Positions 1 to 5,430 of a stretch of DNA of 6,173 nucleotides are shown here, one piece after another. The translations under genes and the position numbers were made by a program. Every line of letters starts with the position of its first letter. The first letter of the stretch is position 1. Below the pieces are notes generated by a model. That model saw only the letters and a program-made list of their open reading frames with translations. It was not told the origin of the DNA and searched no databases. The stretch comes from Candidatus Peregrinibacteria bacterium. Its GTDB lineage: Bacteria; Patescibacteriota; Gracilibacteria; UBA1369; UM-FILTER-53-11. The DNA lies in the NCBI GenBank assembly GCA_023245725.1, contig JAHFJU010000080.1:1-6173 (forward strand). The letters are read 5' to 3'.

Positions 1-96
1 TCAAATGGAACTGTTCACACCACTTCTACAAGTGCATGGACAAACGGTTTCAATGTTGACAACTTGTCGACACAGTCACTAAGCTTGAGCCTTTAG
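1..96 (+). CDS. C-terminal tail of an unidentified Ser/Thr/Asn-rich protein (5' end outside window)
   Basis: Frame 1 is open from the first base and ends at TAG (94-96). The 31 residues visible are rich in Ser, Thr, Asn and Leu and end in QSLSLSL. There are no charged residues apart from one Asp and one His, which resembles the tail of a secreted or surface protein, but no family can be recognised. The frame is followed 39 bases later by a strong plus-strand terminator, which supports a plus-strand gene ending here. A second frame is also open from base 2 to 82, so the assignment is not certain. Confidence 0.5.
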   Translation, partial: SNGTVHTTSTSAWTNGFNVDNLSTQSLSLSL

Positions 97-135
97 TTTC
101 ACTTTAGTGATTCTATAGTTCATTTCTGAACGACT

Positions 136-180
136 TAAAAAGCTTCCCTCTCCGAGAAATCGGGGAGGGGGCTTTTTTTT
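136..180 (+). terminator. Intrinsic terminator, GAAA-loop hairpin with T8 tract
   Basis: The arms at 139-154 and 159-175 pair through a long G/C-rich stem (CCCTCTCCGA with TCGGGGAGGGGGC, a few G-T pairs and one bulged T). They close on a GAAA tetraloop at 155-158 and are followed by eight T at 173-180. The other side carries a run of five A at 137-141 (T on the minus strand), so it could also stop minus-strand transcripts. It probably ends the gene whose tail lies at 1-96. A small hairpin, GTTCA-TTTC-TGAAC at 118-131, lies just upstream. Confidence 0.9.
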
Positions 181-194
181 GTGCCGAAATTTTG

Positions 195-200
195 TATAAT
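195..200 (+). promoter_or_regulatory. -10 box TATAAT for the TPR/surface-protein cluster, probably leaderless
   Basis: A perfect TATAAT lies just after the terminator and seven bases before the ATG at 208. A transcript initiated at the usual distance would start on or next to the A of that ATG, leaving no leader. No convincing -35 is seen; only the T tract of the terminator lies at that distance. The hexamer is preceded by TTG, as at the minus-strand start at 5328. Confidence 0.55.
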
Positions 201-207
201 CAAGGTA

Positions 208-783
208 ATGAAAACATCATCTTCTTCGAAAATTGCGGTTATTATAGTTTCTCTGGTTCTTGCTATTGGTGCGCTTGCTTATGCAGCTTTTTACGTTTAT
301 CAGCAGCAGAAACCTATCGATGTTGCTGTATCTATTACCGACGCTCAACGCGCAGAATACGAGGCTAAAATTGCCGAGGCAGACGAAAAGCTAAAACAGC
401 CAGACCCAAATAATTCAGATGGACTCCCGAATAGCGATTACTATATTCAAAAAGCCCTTTATCTTGGCTATCTTGGGCATCTTTCGCAGGCCGAGGCCGT
501 ACTTAAAGAAGACCTAAAAGTTTTTAAATTTTCAACTGTTGCAGAGCACAACTTGGCTCGACTCTACGAACAAATGGGCAAATACGACAAAGCTCTTGCT
601 GTGTACGAAAAACTTGTCGATGAAACTGTTTATAATCAGCCACAATATTTTATAGATGTCGCACGAATGGATCGCCTATTGAACGATGTTAATGCCGCAG
701 ATGTGGCGTATCACCTTAACTTAAAAAAGTTTAATTCGCCCGATGCCGAGTTTGAACAATGGCTGAGGGATAACAAAAAATAG
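208..783 (+). CDS. Membrane-anchored tetratricopeptide-repeat protein
   Basis: This 191-residue protein begins with a short polar segment (KTSSSSK), then one hydrophobic helix at about residues 9-31 with no cleavage site, which suggests an N-terminal membrane anchor with the rest outside the cytoplasm. Residues about 42-70 form an Ala/Glu/Lys-rich helix. Residues 77-178 hold about three TPR-like units. The clearest is near residues 111-144, containing AEHNLARLYEQMGKYDKAL with the usual Leu, Tyr, Gly, Tyr and Ala positions. TPR units bind partner proteins, so a scaffold role is plausible; the partner is unknown. The ATG at 208 is preferred over an in-frame GTG at 181 because the GTG sits against the terminator T tract and upstream of the TATAAT. 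The gene ends three bases before the next start, so the two are probably cotranscribed and translationally coupled. No enzyme motif is seen. Confidence 0.85.
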   Translation: MKTSSSSKIAVIIVSLVLAIGALAYAAFYVYQQQKPIDVAVSITDAQRAEYEAKIAEADEKLKQPDPNNSDGLPNSDYYIQKALYLGYLGHLSQAEAVLKEDLKVFKFSTVAEHNLARLYEQMGKYDKALAVYEKLVDETVYNQPQYFIDVARMDRLLNDVNAADVAYHLNLKKFNSPDAEFEQWLRDNKK

Positions 784-786
784 TAT

Positions 787-2130
787 ATGAAAATACTTCG
801 CATAATTTCGATTTCACTCCTCTCGGTGTTCTTTTTCTCTATGACCGCATTTGCCGACATGGGGAACGTTTATTTTGATCAATCATACGACTACACTTTT
901 TATAAAAGTCAGGGGGGGATTGTATTTGGTCCCGTTTTAATTATTGATTCAGATGGCGATAGTGTTTCGCAAGCAAACGGAATTAGAATGATGATTCCCG
1001 ATGGATTGTTTTTATTGTTTGATCGCTCGGCTACTCAATTAACTCTGACTGGTTCGGCCGTAACTCAAGGTAAAATTGCCGCGGCGGTTACTCCTGTATA
1101 TTCAGACTCTCTGAGAGAGGTTTATTTGCCTGTTTTAGGCACTTTTACAAAAGGAATGGATGTTTCTATCTCTGGGCTAATGATTCGCACGTATCGGCAA
1201 GAAAACGGCAAACGTAAAATTGGGCTCGATTTGAATGGTGACCATATTTCAGACGTTGATAATTTTAGAACAACATTGATAAATTCCGAAAATAGGGTTG
1301 ATGTTATTTCTCCGTATCCTGTAAAAAATATTTCGGTAATAAAAAATGATAATGGAGTTAAGCTAACATGGGTTGATTCTCCCGATTTAGATATTGAGAG
1401 GATTTTAATTACAAAAAAACTTACACGCGCGGCAGCAGAAACTCAGTCGTCGCTTGAGGCGTATCAGGGTGACCAATTTGCAATGGATACTAATGTGAAG
1501 GCTGGCGACAGCATTATTTATGAATTAGTTGCGCGCGACTTTGCTGGGAATTTGTCTGATGCTGTTTCGTTTTCGTATGTAGCTCCGGCTGAAGTGGTTG
1601 CGCCAATTGTTGTTGCTCCTGTTGAAAATGTTGTGACTGAAACTCCTGTTACACGAACTCTGAATAGAATGAAGGCGGCAAAAACCTACAAAGGGGGATT
1701 ATCGGCGGCTCAACTAAGGTCGACATTGAATTCTGCTTTTGCTGCGCAAATTGTTATGTCGTATTCGGCTAATGCGTGTAACGCGTCGAAGTCGAATGTG
1801 CTTGCTCAAAAATGCCTTCAGGCTGCGAAAAAGTATGGAGTTATTGCAACAAGCGTTTCGCGAAGAATGTCTAAATTTGATTTTGTAGATATGCTACTCA
1901 AATATTTTTCAAGACAGGGTAATTCAATGGTTACTTATTCCGCTCCTGGTAATTTAATTTGTAATGGAGTATCTGGCGCGAAAGTTTCACGTGCATATAA
2001 TTCGTTTATAAATGGCCAAAAACTTGGGTTTATCGATGCCGGTAATTTTTCGTGTTCGTACTTAAAAACGATCACGCGCAATGAAGCGATTAACATTGCT
2101 GATTTATTTTTTGTAAAGAACATTCAATAA
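787..2130 (+). CDS. Secreted protein with FN3-like domain and C-terminal four-Cys SLH-like module
   Basis: The 447-residue product starts with a signal peptide (basic start, hydrophobic run to about residue 19, likely cleavage after AFA at 21-23). Residues 24-175 look beta-rich and hold two Asp-rich loops resembling calcium sites: DSDGD at 54-58, and DLNGDHISDVDN at 148-159 with an EF-hand/dockerin-like spacing. Residues about 177-265 read as a fibronectin type III-like domain (VKLTW early, YELVARDFAGNLSD late). A Val/Pro/Ala/Thr linker at 266-290 leads to a C-terminal region whose segments 336-374 and 398-442 resemble divergent SLH repeats (RRMSKFDFVDMLLKYF; TITRNEAINIADLFF). Its cysteines 331, 343, 392 and 423 match the spacing in the next gene. 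Calcium-dependent surface protein with wall anchoring is an inference. No Shine-Dalgarno is visible; the start three bases after the previous stop suggests coupling. The overall family is not recognised. Confidence 0.85.
   Translation: MKILRIISISLLSVFFFSMTAFADMGNVYFDQSYDYTFYKSQGGIVFGPVLIIDSDGDSVSQANGIRMMIPDGLFLLFDRSATQLTLTGSAVTQGKIAAAVTPVYSDSLREVYLPVLGTFTKGMDVSISGLMIRTYRQENGKRKIGLDLNGDHISDVDNFRTTLINSENRVDVISPYPVKNISVIKNDNGVKLTWVDSPDLDIERILITKKLTRAAAETQSSLEAYQGDQFAMDTNVKAGDSIIYELVARDFAGNLSDAVSFSYVAPAEVVAPIVVAPVENVVTETPVTRTLNRMKAAKTYKGGLSAAQLRSTLNSAFAAQIVMSYSANACNASKSNVLAQKCLQAAKKYGVIATSVSRRMSKFDFVDMLLKYFSRQGNSMVTYSAPGNLICNGVSGAKVSRAYNSFINGQKLGFIDAGNFSCSYLKTITRNEAINIADLFFVKNIQ
1315..1581 (+). 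other. FN3-like domain (residues about 177-265 of the 787-2130 product)
   Basis: The segment opens with YPVKNISVIKNDNGVKLTW, where the strand followed by a Trp is typical of a fibronectin type III domain. It closes with YELVARDFAGNLSDAVSF, like the F-G strands of domains that annotate as FN3 in secreted enzymes. It sits between the beta-rich N-terminal part and the Pro/Val linker, so it is probably a spacer or a protein- or sugar-contact domain. The call is by eye, without a profile search. Confidence 0.55.
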
Positions 2131-2156
2131 ACTCTTTGTCAAAAAAGTGCTAAAAA

Positions 2157-3158
2157 ATGCATATGAGTTTCTCTTCTGGACTTCAAAAACGTCTCATTGG
2201 TATATCGGCGTTTTTTGTTGTTGGTTCAATAATGTTTTCGGCTGTTGCGTTTGCGTCTAATATTGAATACTCAGATTCTGTCGATGTCGATTTTGGTAAT
2301 TTAACGTTAACTATTAAAGACGGTTCTACGGCTTCTAGTGTGACTATAAATGCTTCAACAATGAACGTGGTTACTGGTAGCGGTGATTCATTTACAATAA
2401 TTTCGCCTTCTCATTATCAAATTACTACTTCGCCAACACAAACAACAACGTGCAATTCAAATTTATCGCAAGTTGTTATAGATGCGAATCAGTCAGTGAC
2501 AATTACGCCAACAACTACGCCGTGCGTGACATCTGGAGCGGTTAGGGAGAGTTATTCAAATGACCCTGTAGCAACTGATATTCCTGTCGTGCCAGAGGTT
2601 GCAGTTGTTAAAACCTTTACGTCAGCCGATTATTTTTCTGATCTTTCAGGGCTTTCTGAAAAGCAAAAACAAGACGTTATTAATTTGACTCAATATTTGA
2701 TTGATCACAAAACTTTGTTTCCAATTGAAAAAACTAAAAAATATTATCCGAATTATATTTTGACTTATGGGTACGCGATTCAAATAGCGAATAGTTTTTC
2801 TCCGCTTGGTTGTGGTAGCAATGAGTATTTGGGTATTCATAGCTGTTCTGATCATGCTATAAAAATGAGCTATGTCGAAAGCGGACATGCTGTGAATTCG
2901 CGAATAACAAGGCTCGATTTTTATAAGGTTTTGTTAGAGGCTATTAATAAAAAAATTATCGTGAAAAAAAATGCGCTTACTCAGTTCACCAAGTACTGCT
3001 CTGACAGTACGGGTGTTTCTGTCGATGATGCAAATGCCTATTTAACCGCACGACAATACAACATTGTAACTCGTTTTAAGAGCGGCAAATGTCAGCTGTC
3101 GTTATATATGCCGCGAGTTGAGGCGGCTGCTGTTGGGGTGCGAATGATGAGCCGATAG
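2157..3158 (+). CDS. Secreted protein with beta-rich N-terminal domain and C-terminal four-Cys SLH-like module
   Basis: The 333-residue product has a signal peptide: basic KR at 11-12, hydrophobic run at about 13-30, likely cleavage after AFA at 31-33, the same ending as in the upstream gene. Residues 34-125 are Ser/Thr/Val/Asn-rich, probably beta-sandwich, with Cys99 and Cys123 able to pair. Residues 126-155 are a Val/Pro linker. The C-terminal half has three SLH-like segments at about 163-214, 230-264 and 288-331, with signatures such as SRITRLDFYKVLLEAI and MPRVEAAAVGVRMM. Cysteines 219, 230, 281 and 312 match those of the preceding protein in spacing. Two starts are possible, ATG at 2157 and at 2163; neither has a Shine-Dalgarno. 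The gene follows its neighbour by 26 bases and ends in two adjacent TAG codons. SLH domains classically bind secondary cell-wall polymers; that role here is inferred. No known family is recognised. Confidence 0.83.
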   Translation: MHMSFSSGLQKRLIGISAFFVVGSIMFSAVAFASNIEYSDSVDVDFGNLTLTIKDGSTASSVTINASTMNVVTGSGDSFTIISPSHYQITTSPTQTTTCNSNLSQVVIDANQSVTITPTTTPCVTSGAVRESYSNDPVATDIPVVPEVAVVKTFTSADYFSDLSGLSEKQKQDVINLTQYLIDHKTLFPIEKTKKYYPNYILTYGYAIQIANSFSPLGCGSNEYLGIHSCSDHAIKMSYVESGHAVNSRITRLDFYKVLLEAINKKIIVKKNALTQFTKYCSDSTGVSVDDANAYLTARQYNIVTRFKSGKCQLSLYMPRVEAAAVGVRMMSR

Positions 3159-3192
3159 TAGTGTAGTTGCTCTCTTGCTCTAAGTTCGTGGG

Positions 3193-5328
3193 TTATGGGT
3201 TAGGGTGGTTAGCGCAGCCATTATTTGCCTGTCCATTGCAGTCTTCGTCGCGGTTGTTTCCGCATATTTCAGCGCCTGATGGACCCGGTATAGCGTCGCA
3301 AACTAGTCGACCGTTCACTACTTGTAGGTGCGATGAGCGCAAGCAATTTCCAATTCCATTTGAGCACAGACCACCATCAACGCATACACTTCCTCCATCA
3401 ATCCCCTCATCAATTATGCCGTTGCAGTTGTCGTCCATGCCATTACATGCTTCGGCTAAGTGAGGTTCCATTGCAATTTTTCCCTGCAGGTCACAACTCC
3501 CGTCAGCAACTACAACACCATCGACTTTACAAACACCCAGCCCAACTGAACAAGGGTCTCCTTGATGTGCGCAAACGCCGTTATCGATCGTTCCGTCGCA
3601 ATCGTCATCGATGCCATTACAAATTTCTGGGTTAGGCGCGCCAGCTACGACGTTGCATGAAAGTGCTCCGTCTACACATGTGCGTGTTCCTGTATTTTCG
3701 CATGCGCCAACGCCAACGGTGCAAGCTGTTCCAAGTTCAGGGAATGTTTCGTCTGTTTGACCGTCGCAGTTGTTGTCTATGTTGTCGCAAATTTCTTCGC
3801 TTGGTTCTACTGATACATTTGCTCCAGTATCGCAAAGTGTTTGACCTACATTAGCTGGGTCGAGTTGAACGGTTCCTTCTGTAACGCACTGGCCAACTCC
3901 TACTGTACATACGTCGCCAATTCCGCAGCCTTCGTCAATTCTCCCTTCGCAGTTGTTGTCTATGCCATCGCAAATTTCAGTCTGAGGTTGAGGCGCGTCG
4001 CATGGAGTAAGCGCACCATTCCGACAAAGTCGAATTCCGCTGCCGCAAGGCGTTGAACATACTTCGCTTGAACCAGTATTGCCGTGTGCATCGACACCAT
4101 TGTCAACGACTCCGTCGCAGTTGTTGTCTATGCCATCACATACGTCTGGGCTTGGCGTTCCGGCCACTGCATTACATACTCCAAACACAACTCTACCGGG
4201 GCTTTCGCAGGCTCCAACTCCTGTTCCGCACGGGTCTCCATCGTTACAAAATAGTCCGTCATCAACAATGTCATTACAGTCGTCATCGACTCCGTTACAA
4301 AGTGGGGCTACTATTTCTCCAATTGGTTGCTGTGCCGTGCATCGTTCAATGCCACCGGCTTCGCATACGTATACACCTGAGCCGCAAACAGTTGCGCATA
4401 AGCTCACAGGAATATTATTATCAGTCGTTCCGTCGCAATCGTCATCAACGTTGTTGCATACCTCAGCGTGTGGCGGTAGAGGTTGCACGTCGCATGTGCC
4501 GTCGGGGCCAATATTCCCAGTATTGGTACATGGGCCAACTCCTACTGTACATCGAACTGGTGGTAATGCTGCGTCGGGAAGAATTAGAGCATCAGGTGAA
4601 TGCGCGTCAGTTTGAGCATCGCTAGGGTTTTGTGCTGCGTCGCCATTTTGAGCTGCGTCTTGAGGCCGAGCGTCGCTATTTAGTGCATCGCCAACGTGCG
4701 CGCCATCGAGTTGAGCTTGAGCGTCTTGTAAAATCAGCGCGTCTAAATTTGGTACGGCATCGTGCGCCGCTATTGCGTCTGCCAAAACAAGTGCGTCAAT
4801 TGGGCCATGTGCGTCGGCGTTTACGGCTCCATCTAGAGGATTTAATGCATCTCTTGCCGCGTCGTTAATTGGCAAAACTCCTTGGTCTAATATTTGAGCG
4901 TCTGATCGAACTCCGTTGTCTGCCGTGAGCCCGTCTGCTTTTGGTCCGTCAGTATTTGAGCCGTCATTTGAAAGCGCATCTTTCAATAATCCATCTGTGC
5001 CAATTGCATCAAATCCTATAAATGCGTCTTTTTCAATTGAGCCGTCTGTAACAGCGTCTGAAACATGTGCGTCATGGGCTAAAGCGTCGGTTTGCGCGTC
5101 TCGTGCGAGTTGGCCATCTGGATCGTATTTTGGATTAATTCCTGTAAGTGAATCCATTCCAATTCCGCTACATGCACTTGTTACTAGTGCGCCAAAAAGG
5201 GCTAGTCTGCGCGCAATATTTGAAATTGCAGATATTCGAGGTGTTTGAGGGGCGCGACGTTGTGCCCTTGTTGCTTCTTGAGTTGCTGCTGGGGTTGCTG
5301 TGGCGATTTTTGGAGTTGATAGTGTCAT
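3193..5328 (-). CDS. Putative lipoprotein with Asp-periodic spacer and eight MopE-like Cys-rich metal-binding modules
   Basis: The 711-residue protein has a long basic N-terminal region (1-41), a hydrophobic segment at 42-51 and a lipobox-like LVTSAC with Cys53 as probable lipidated residue; Thr at -3 makes the lipobox weak. Residues 69-256 form a low-complexity Asp-Ala/Asp-Gly spacer. Residues 260-711 contain eight modules, each pairing a CxxGxxxC motif with an E-x-C-N/D-G-I-D-D/N-D/N-C-D-G-x-x-D motif, like the short 'putative metal-binding motif' repeats named after the copper protein MopE (Cu-binding_MopE family). The last copy is degenerate. Such proteins are common in Myxococcota, where most are uncharacterised surface proteins; metal binding is inferred from Asp and Cys content. 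Start: ATG at 5328 with AAGGA five bases upstream and a TATAAG seven bases upstream. G+C is visibly higher than in its neighbours, though Asp/Ala/Gly content contributes. It is convergent with the 2157-3158 gene and divergent from the Fic gene. Confidence 0.88.
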   Translation of the reverse strand: MTLSTPKIATATPAATQEATRAQRRAPQTPRISAISNIARRLALFGALVTSACSGIGMDSLTGINPKYDPDGQLARDAQTDALAHDAHVSDAVTDGSIEKDAFIGFDAIGTDGLLKDALSNDGSNTDGPKADGLTADNGVRSDAQILDQGVLPINDAARDALNPLDGAVNADAHGPIDALVLADAIAAHDAVPNLDALILQDAQAQLDGAHVGDALNSDARPQDAAQNGDAAQNPSDAQTDAHSPDALILPDAALPPVRCTVGVGPCTNTGNIGPDGTCDVQPLPPHAEVCNNVDDDCDGTTDNNIPVSLCATVCGSGVYVCEAGGIERCTAQQPIGEIVAPLCNGVDDDCNDIVDDGLFCNDGDPCGTGVGACESPGRVVFGVCNAVAGTPSPDVCDGIDNNCDGVVDNGVDAHGNTGSSEVCSTPCGSGIRLCRNGALTPCDAPQPQTEICDGIDNNCEGRIDEGCGIGDVCTVGVGQCVTEGTVQLDPANVGQTLCDTGANVSVEPSEEICDNIDNNCDGQTDETFPELGTACTVGVGACENTGTRTCVDGALSCNVVAGAPNPEICNGIDDDCDGTIDNGVCAHQGDPCSVGLGVCKVDGVVVADGSCDLQGKIAMEPHLAEACNGMDDNCNGIIDEGIDGGSVCVDGGLCSNGIGNCLRSSHLQVVNGRLVCDAIPGPSGAEICGNNRDEDCNGQANNGCANHPNP
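3217..4464 (-). repeat. Array of eight E-x-C-(N/D)-G-x-D-x-x-C-x-G-x-x-D motifs
   Basis: The motif starts lie at residues 289, 342, 395, 451, 512, 568, 626 and 687 of the lipoprotein. Core pairs of Cys are 291/298, 344/351, 397/404, 453/460, 514/521, 570/577, 628/635 and 689/697. Copy 2 has lost the leading acidic residue (PLCNGVDDDC) and copy 8 has an extra residue and no final Asp (CGNNRDEDCNGQANN). Spacing between copies is 53 to 61 residues. Each core has acidic residues placed like a compact calcium or metal loop. Confidence 0.9.
3589..4446 (-). repeat. Exact 20-21 base direct repeats inside the MopE-like array
   Basis: Three pairs of identical plus-strand stretches are seen: 3589-3609 with 4426-4446 (begins CGTTCCGTCGCAAT), 3761-3781 with 4112-4132 (begins CCGTCGCAGTTG), and 3891-3910 with 4533-4552 (begins GGCCAACTCC). 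A shorter copy of the second lies at 3947-3963. They fall in the conserved motif codons and point to past intragenic duplication or recombination. Confidence 0.8.
4573..5118 (-). repeat. Asp-Ala / Asp-Gly periodic spacer (residues 71-252)
   Basis: Thirty-four Asp residues occur at intervals of four to eight, and all but two (D137, D148) are followed by Ala or Gly. Asp 160 to 214 recur at exactly six residues ten times in a row; Asp 107 to 137 recur at exactly five residues seven times. In the DNA this shows as GCATC or GCGTC every 15 or 18 bases on the plus strand. It lies directly between the lipidated Cys and the Cys-rich modules, where a surface spacer would be expected. Confidence 0.85.
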
Positions 5329-5333
5329 ATATA

Positions 5334-5338
5334 TCCTT
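5334..5338 (-). promoter_or_regulatory. Ribosome binding site AAGGA for the MopE-like lipoprotein
   Basis: Read on the minus strand, AAGGA lies five bases before the ATG at 5328. It is the only start in the window with a recognisable Shine-Dalgarno sequence, and it supports this start despite the long N-terminal extension ahead of the signal peptide. It overlaps a TATAAG hexamer, so if transcription starts from that hexamer the site would not be in the message. Confidence 0.5.
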
Positions 5339-5341
5339 ATA
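5336..5341 (-). promoter_or_regulatory. Alternative -10 hexamer TATAAG close to the lipoprotein start
   Basis: On the minus strand TTGTATAAG ends seven bases before the ATG at 5328, the same distance and nearly the same sequence as TTGTATAAT before the ATG at 208. It would give a leaderless message. No good -35 is present at 16-18 bases. Confidence 0.35.
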
Positions 5342-5354
5342 CAAGTCAGGTTGA

Positions 5355-5366
5355 AACAATATTGTT
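5355..5366. repeat. Perfect 12-base palindrome AACAATATTGTT in the divergent promoter region
   Basis: The two halves AACAAT and ATTGTT are exact reverse complements. The palindrome covers the TATTGT -10 box of the lipoprotein promoter, the place where a repressor would block initiation. The adjacent direct repeat TGTCAA-ATA-TGTCAA (5370-5384) covers the -35. Operator function is inferred. Confidence 0.45.
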
Positions 5367-5384
5367 GTTTGTCAAATATGTCAA
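5356..5384 (-). promoter_or_regulatory. Canonical promoter for the lipoprotein: TTGACA, 17 bases, TATTGT
   Basis: On the minus strand a perfect TTGACA (5384-5379) is followed by 17 bases and TATTGT (5361-5356), which matches TATAAT at four of six positions. The start would fall near 5349, giving a leader of about 20 bases that includes the AAGGA site. A second TTGACA lies nine bases further in (5375-5370). Confidence 0.5.
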
Positions 5385-5398
5385 GGCGGAGTTTCTAG

Positions 5399-5424
5399 TA
5401 TAATCTAATACAATCTAATATACT
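5399..5424 (+). promoter_or_regulatory. Fic gene promoter region: three -10-like hexamers at 10-base steps
   Basis: TATAAT (5399-5404), TACAAT (5409-5414) and TATACT (5419-5424) occur exactly ten bases apart, in near-repeats TATAATCTAA, TACAATCTAA and TATACTTAGT. The last is six bases before the ATG at 5431, so it would give a leaderless message; the first would give a leader of about 20 bases. No Shine-Dalgarno precedes the ATG. No clear -35 exists for any of them. The inverted repeat TATAC-TTA-GTATA (5419-5431) overlaps the start. Confidence 0.45.
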
Positions 5425-5430
5425 TAGTAT

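Noticed and set aside
181..207. GTG at 181 as start of the TPR protein, adding nine residues
   Set aside because: It abuts the T tract of the terminator, lies upstream of the TATAAT at 195-200, has no ribosome site, and the residues added are unlike a signal start. The ATG at 208 gives a normal anchor sequence.
1935..2888. Minus-strand open frames at 1935-2123 and 2646-2888
   Set aside because: They lie antisense to the conserved four-Cys modules, whose plus-strand frame is supported by residue-level similarity between the two genes. No ribosome site or family likeness.
4053..4625. Overlapping plus-strand open frames of 178-190 codons within the lipoprotein gene
   Set aside because: They are antisense to the regular Cys/Asp repeats of the minus-strand frame. 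Their Ser/Pro/Thr- or Arg/His-rich products are the expected mirror of those codons, and no starts with ribosome sites are seen. The same holds for plus-strand frames at 3167-3463, 3333-3635, 4632-4868 and 4916-5248.
3217..5118. CRISPR or satellite array
   Set aside because: The periodic sequence is coding repeat. Unit lengths vary, spacers are not unique sequences between constant repeats, and the minus-strand frame stays open throughout.
4573..5118. Pentapeptide-repeat protein of the A(D/N)Lxx type
   Set aside because: Spacing is a mix of five and six residues, the position after Asp is Ala or Gly rather than Leu or Phe, and no regular central hydrophobic residue is kept.
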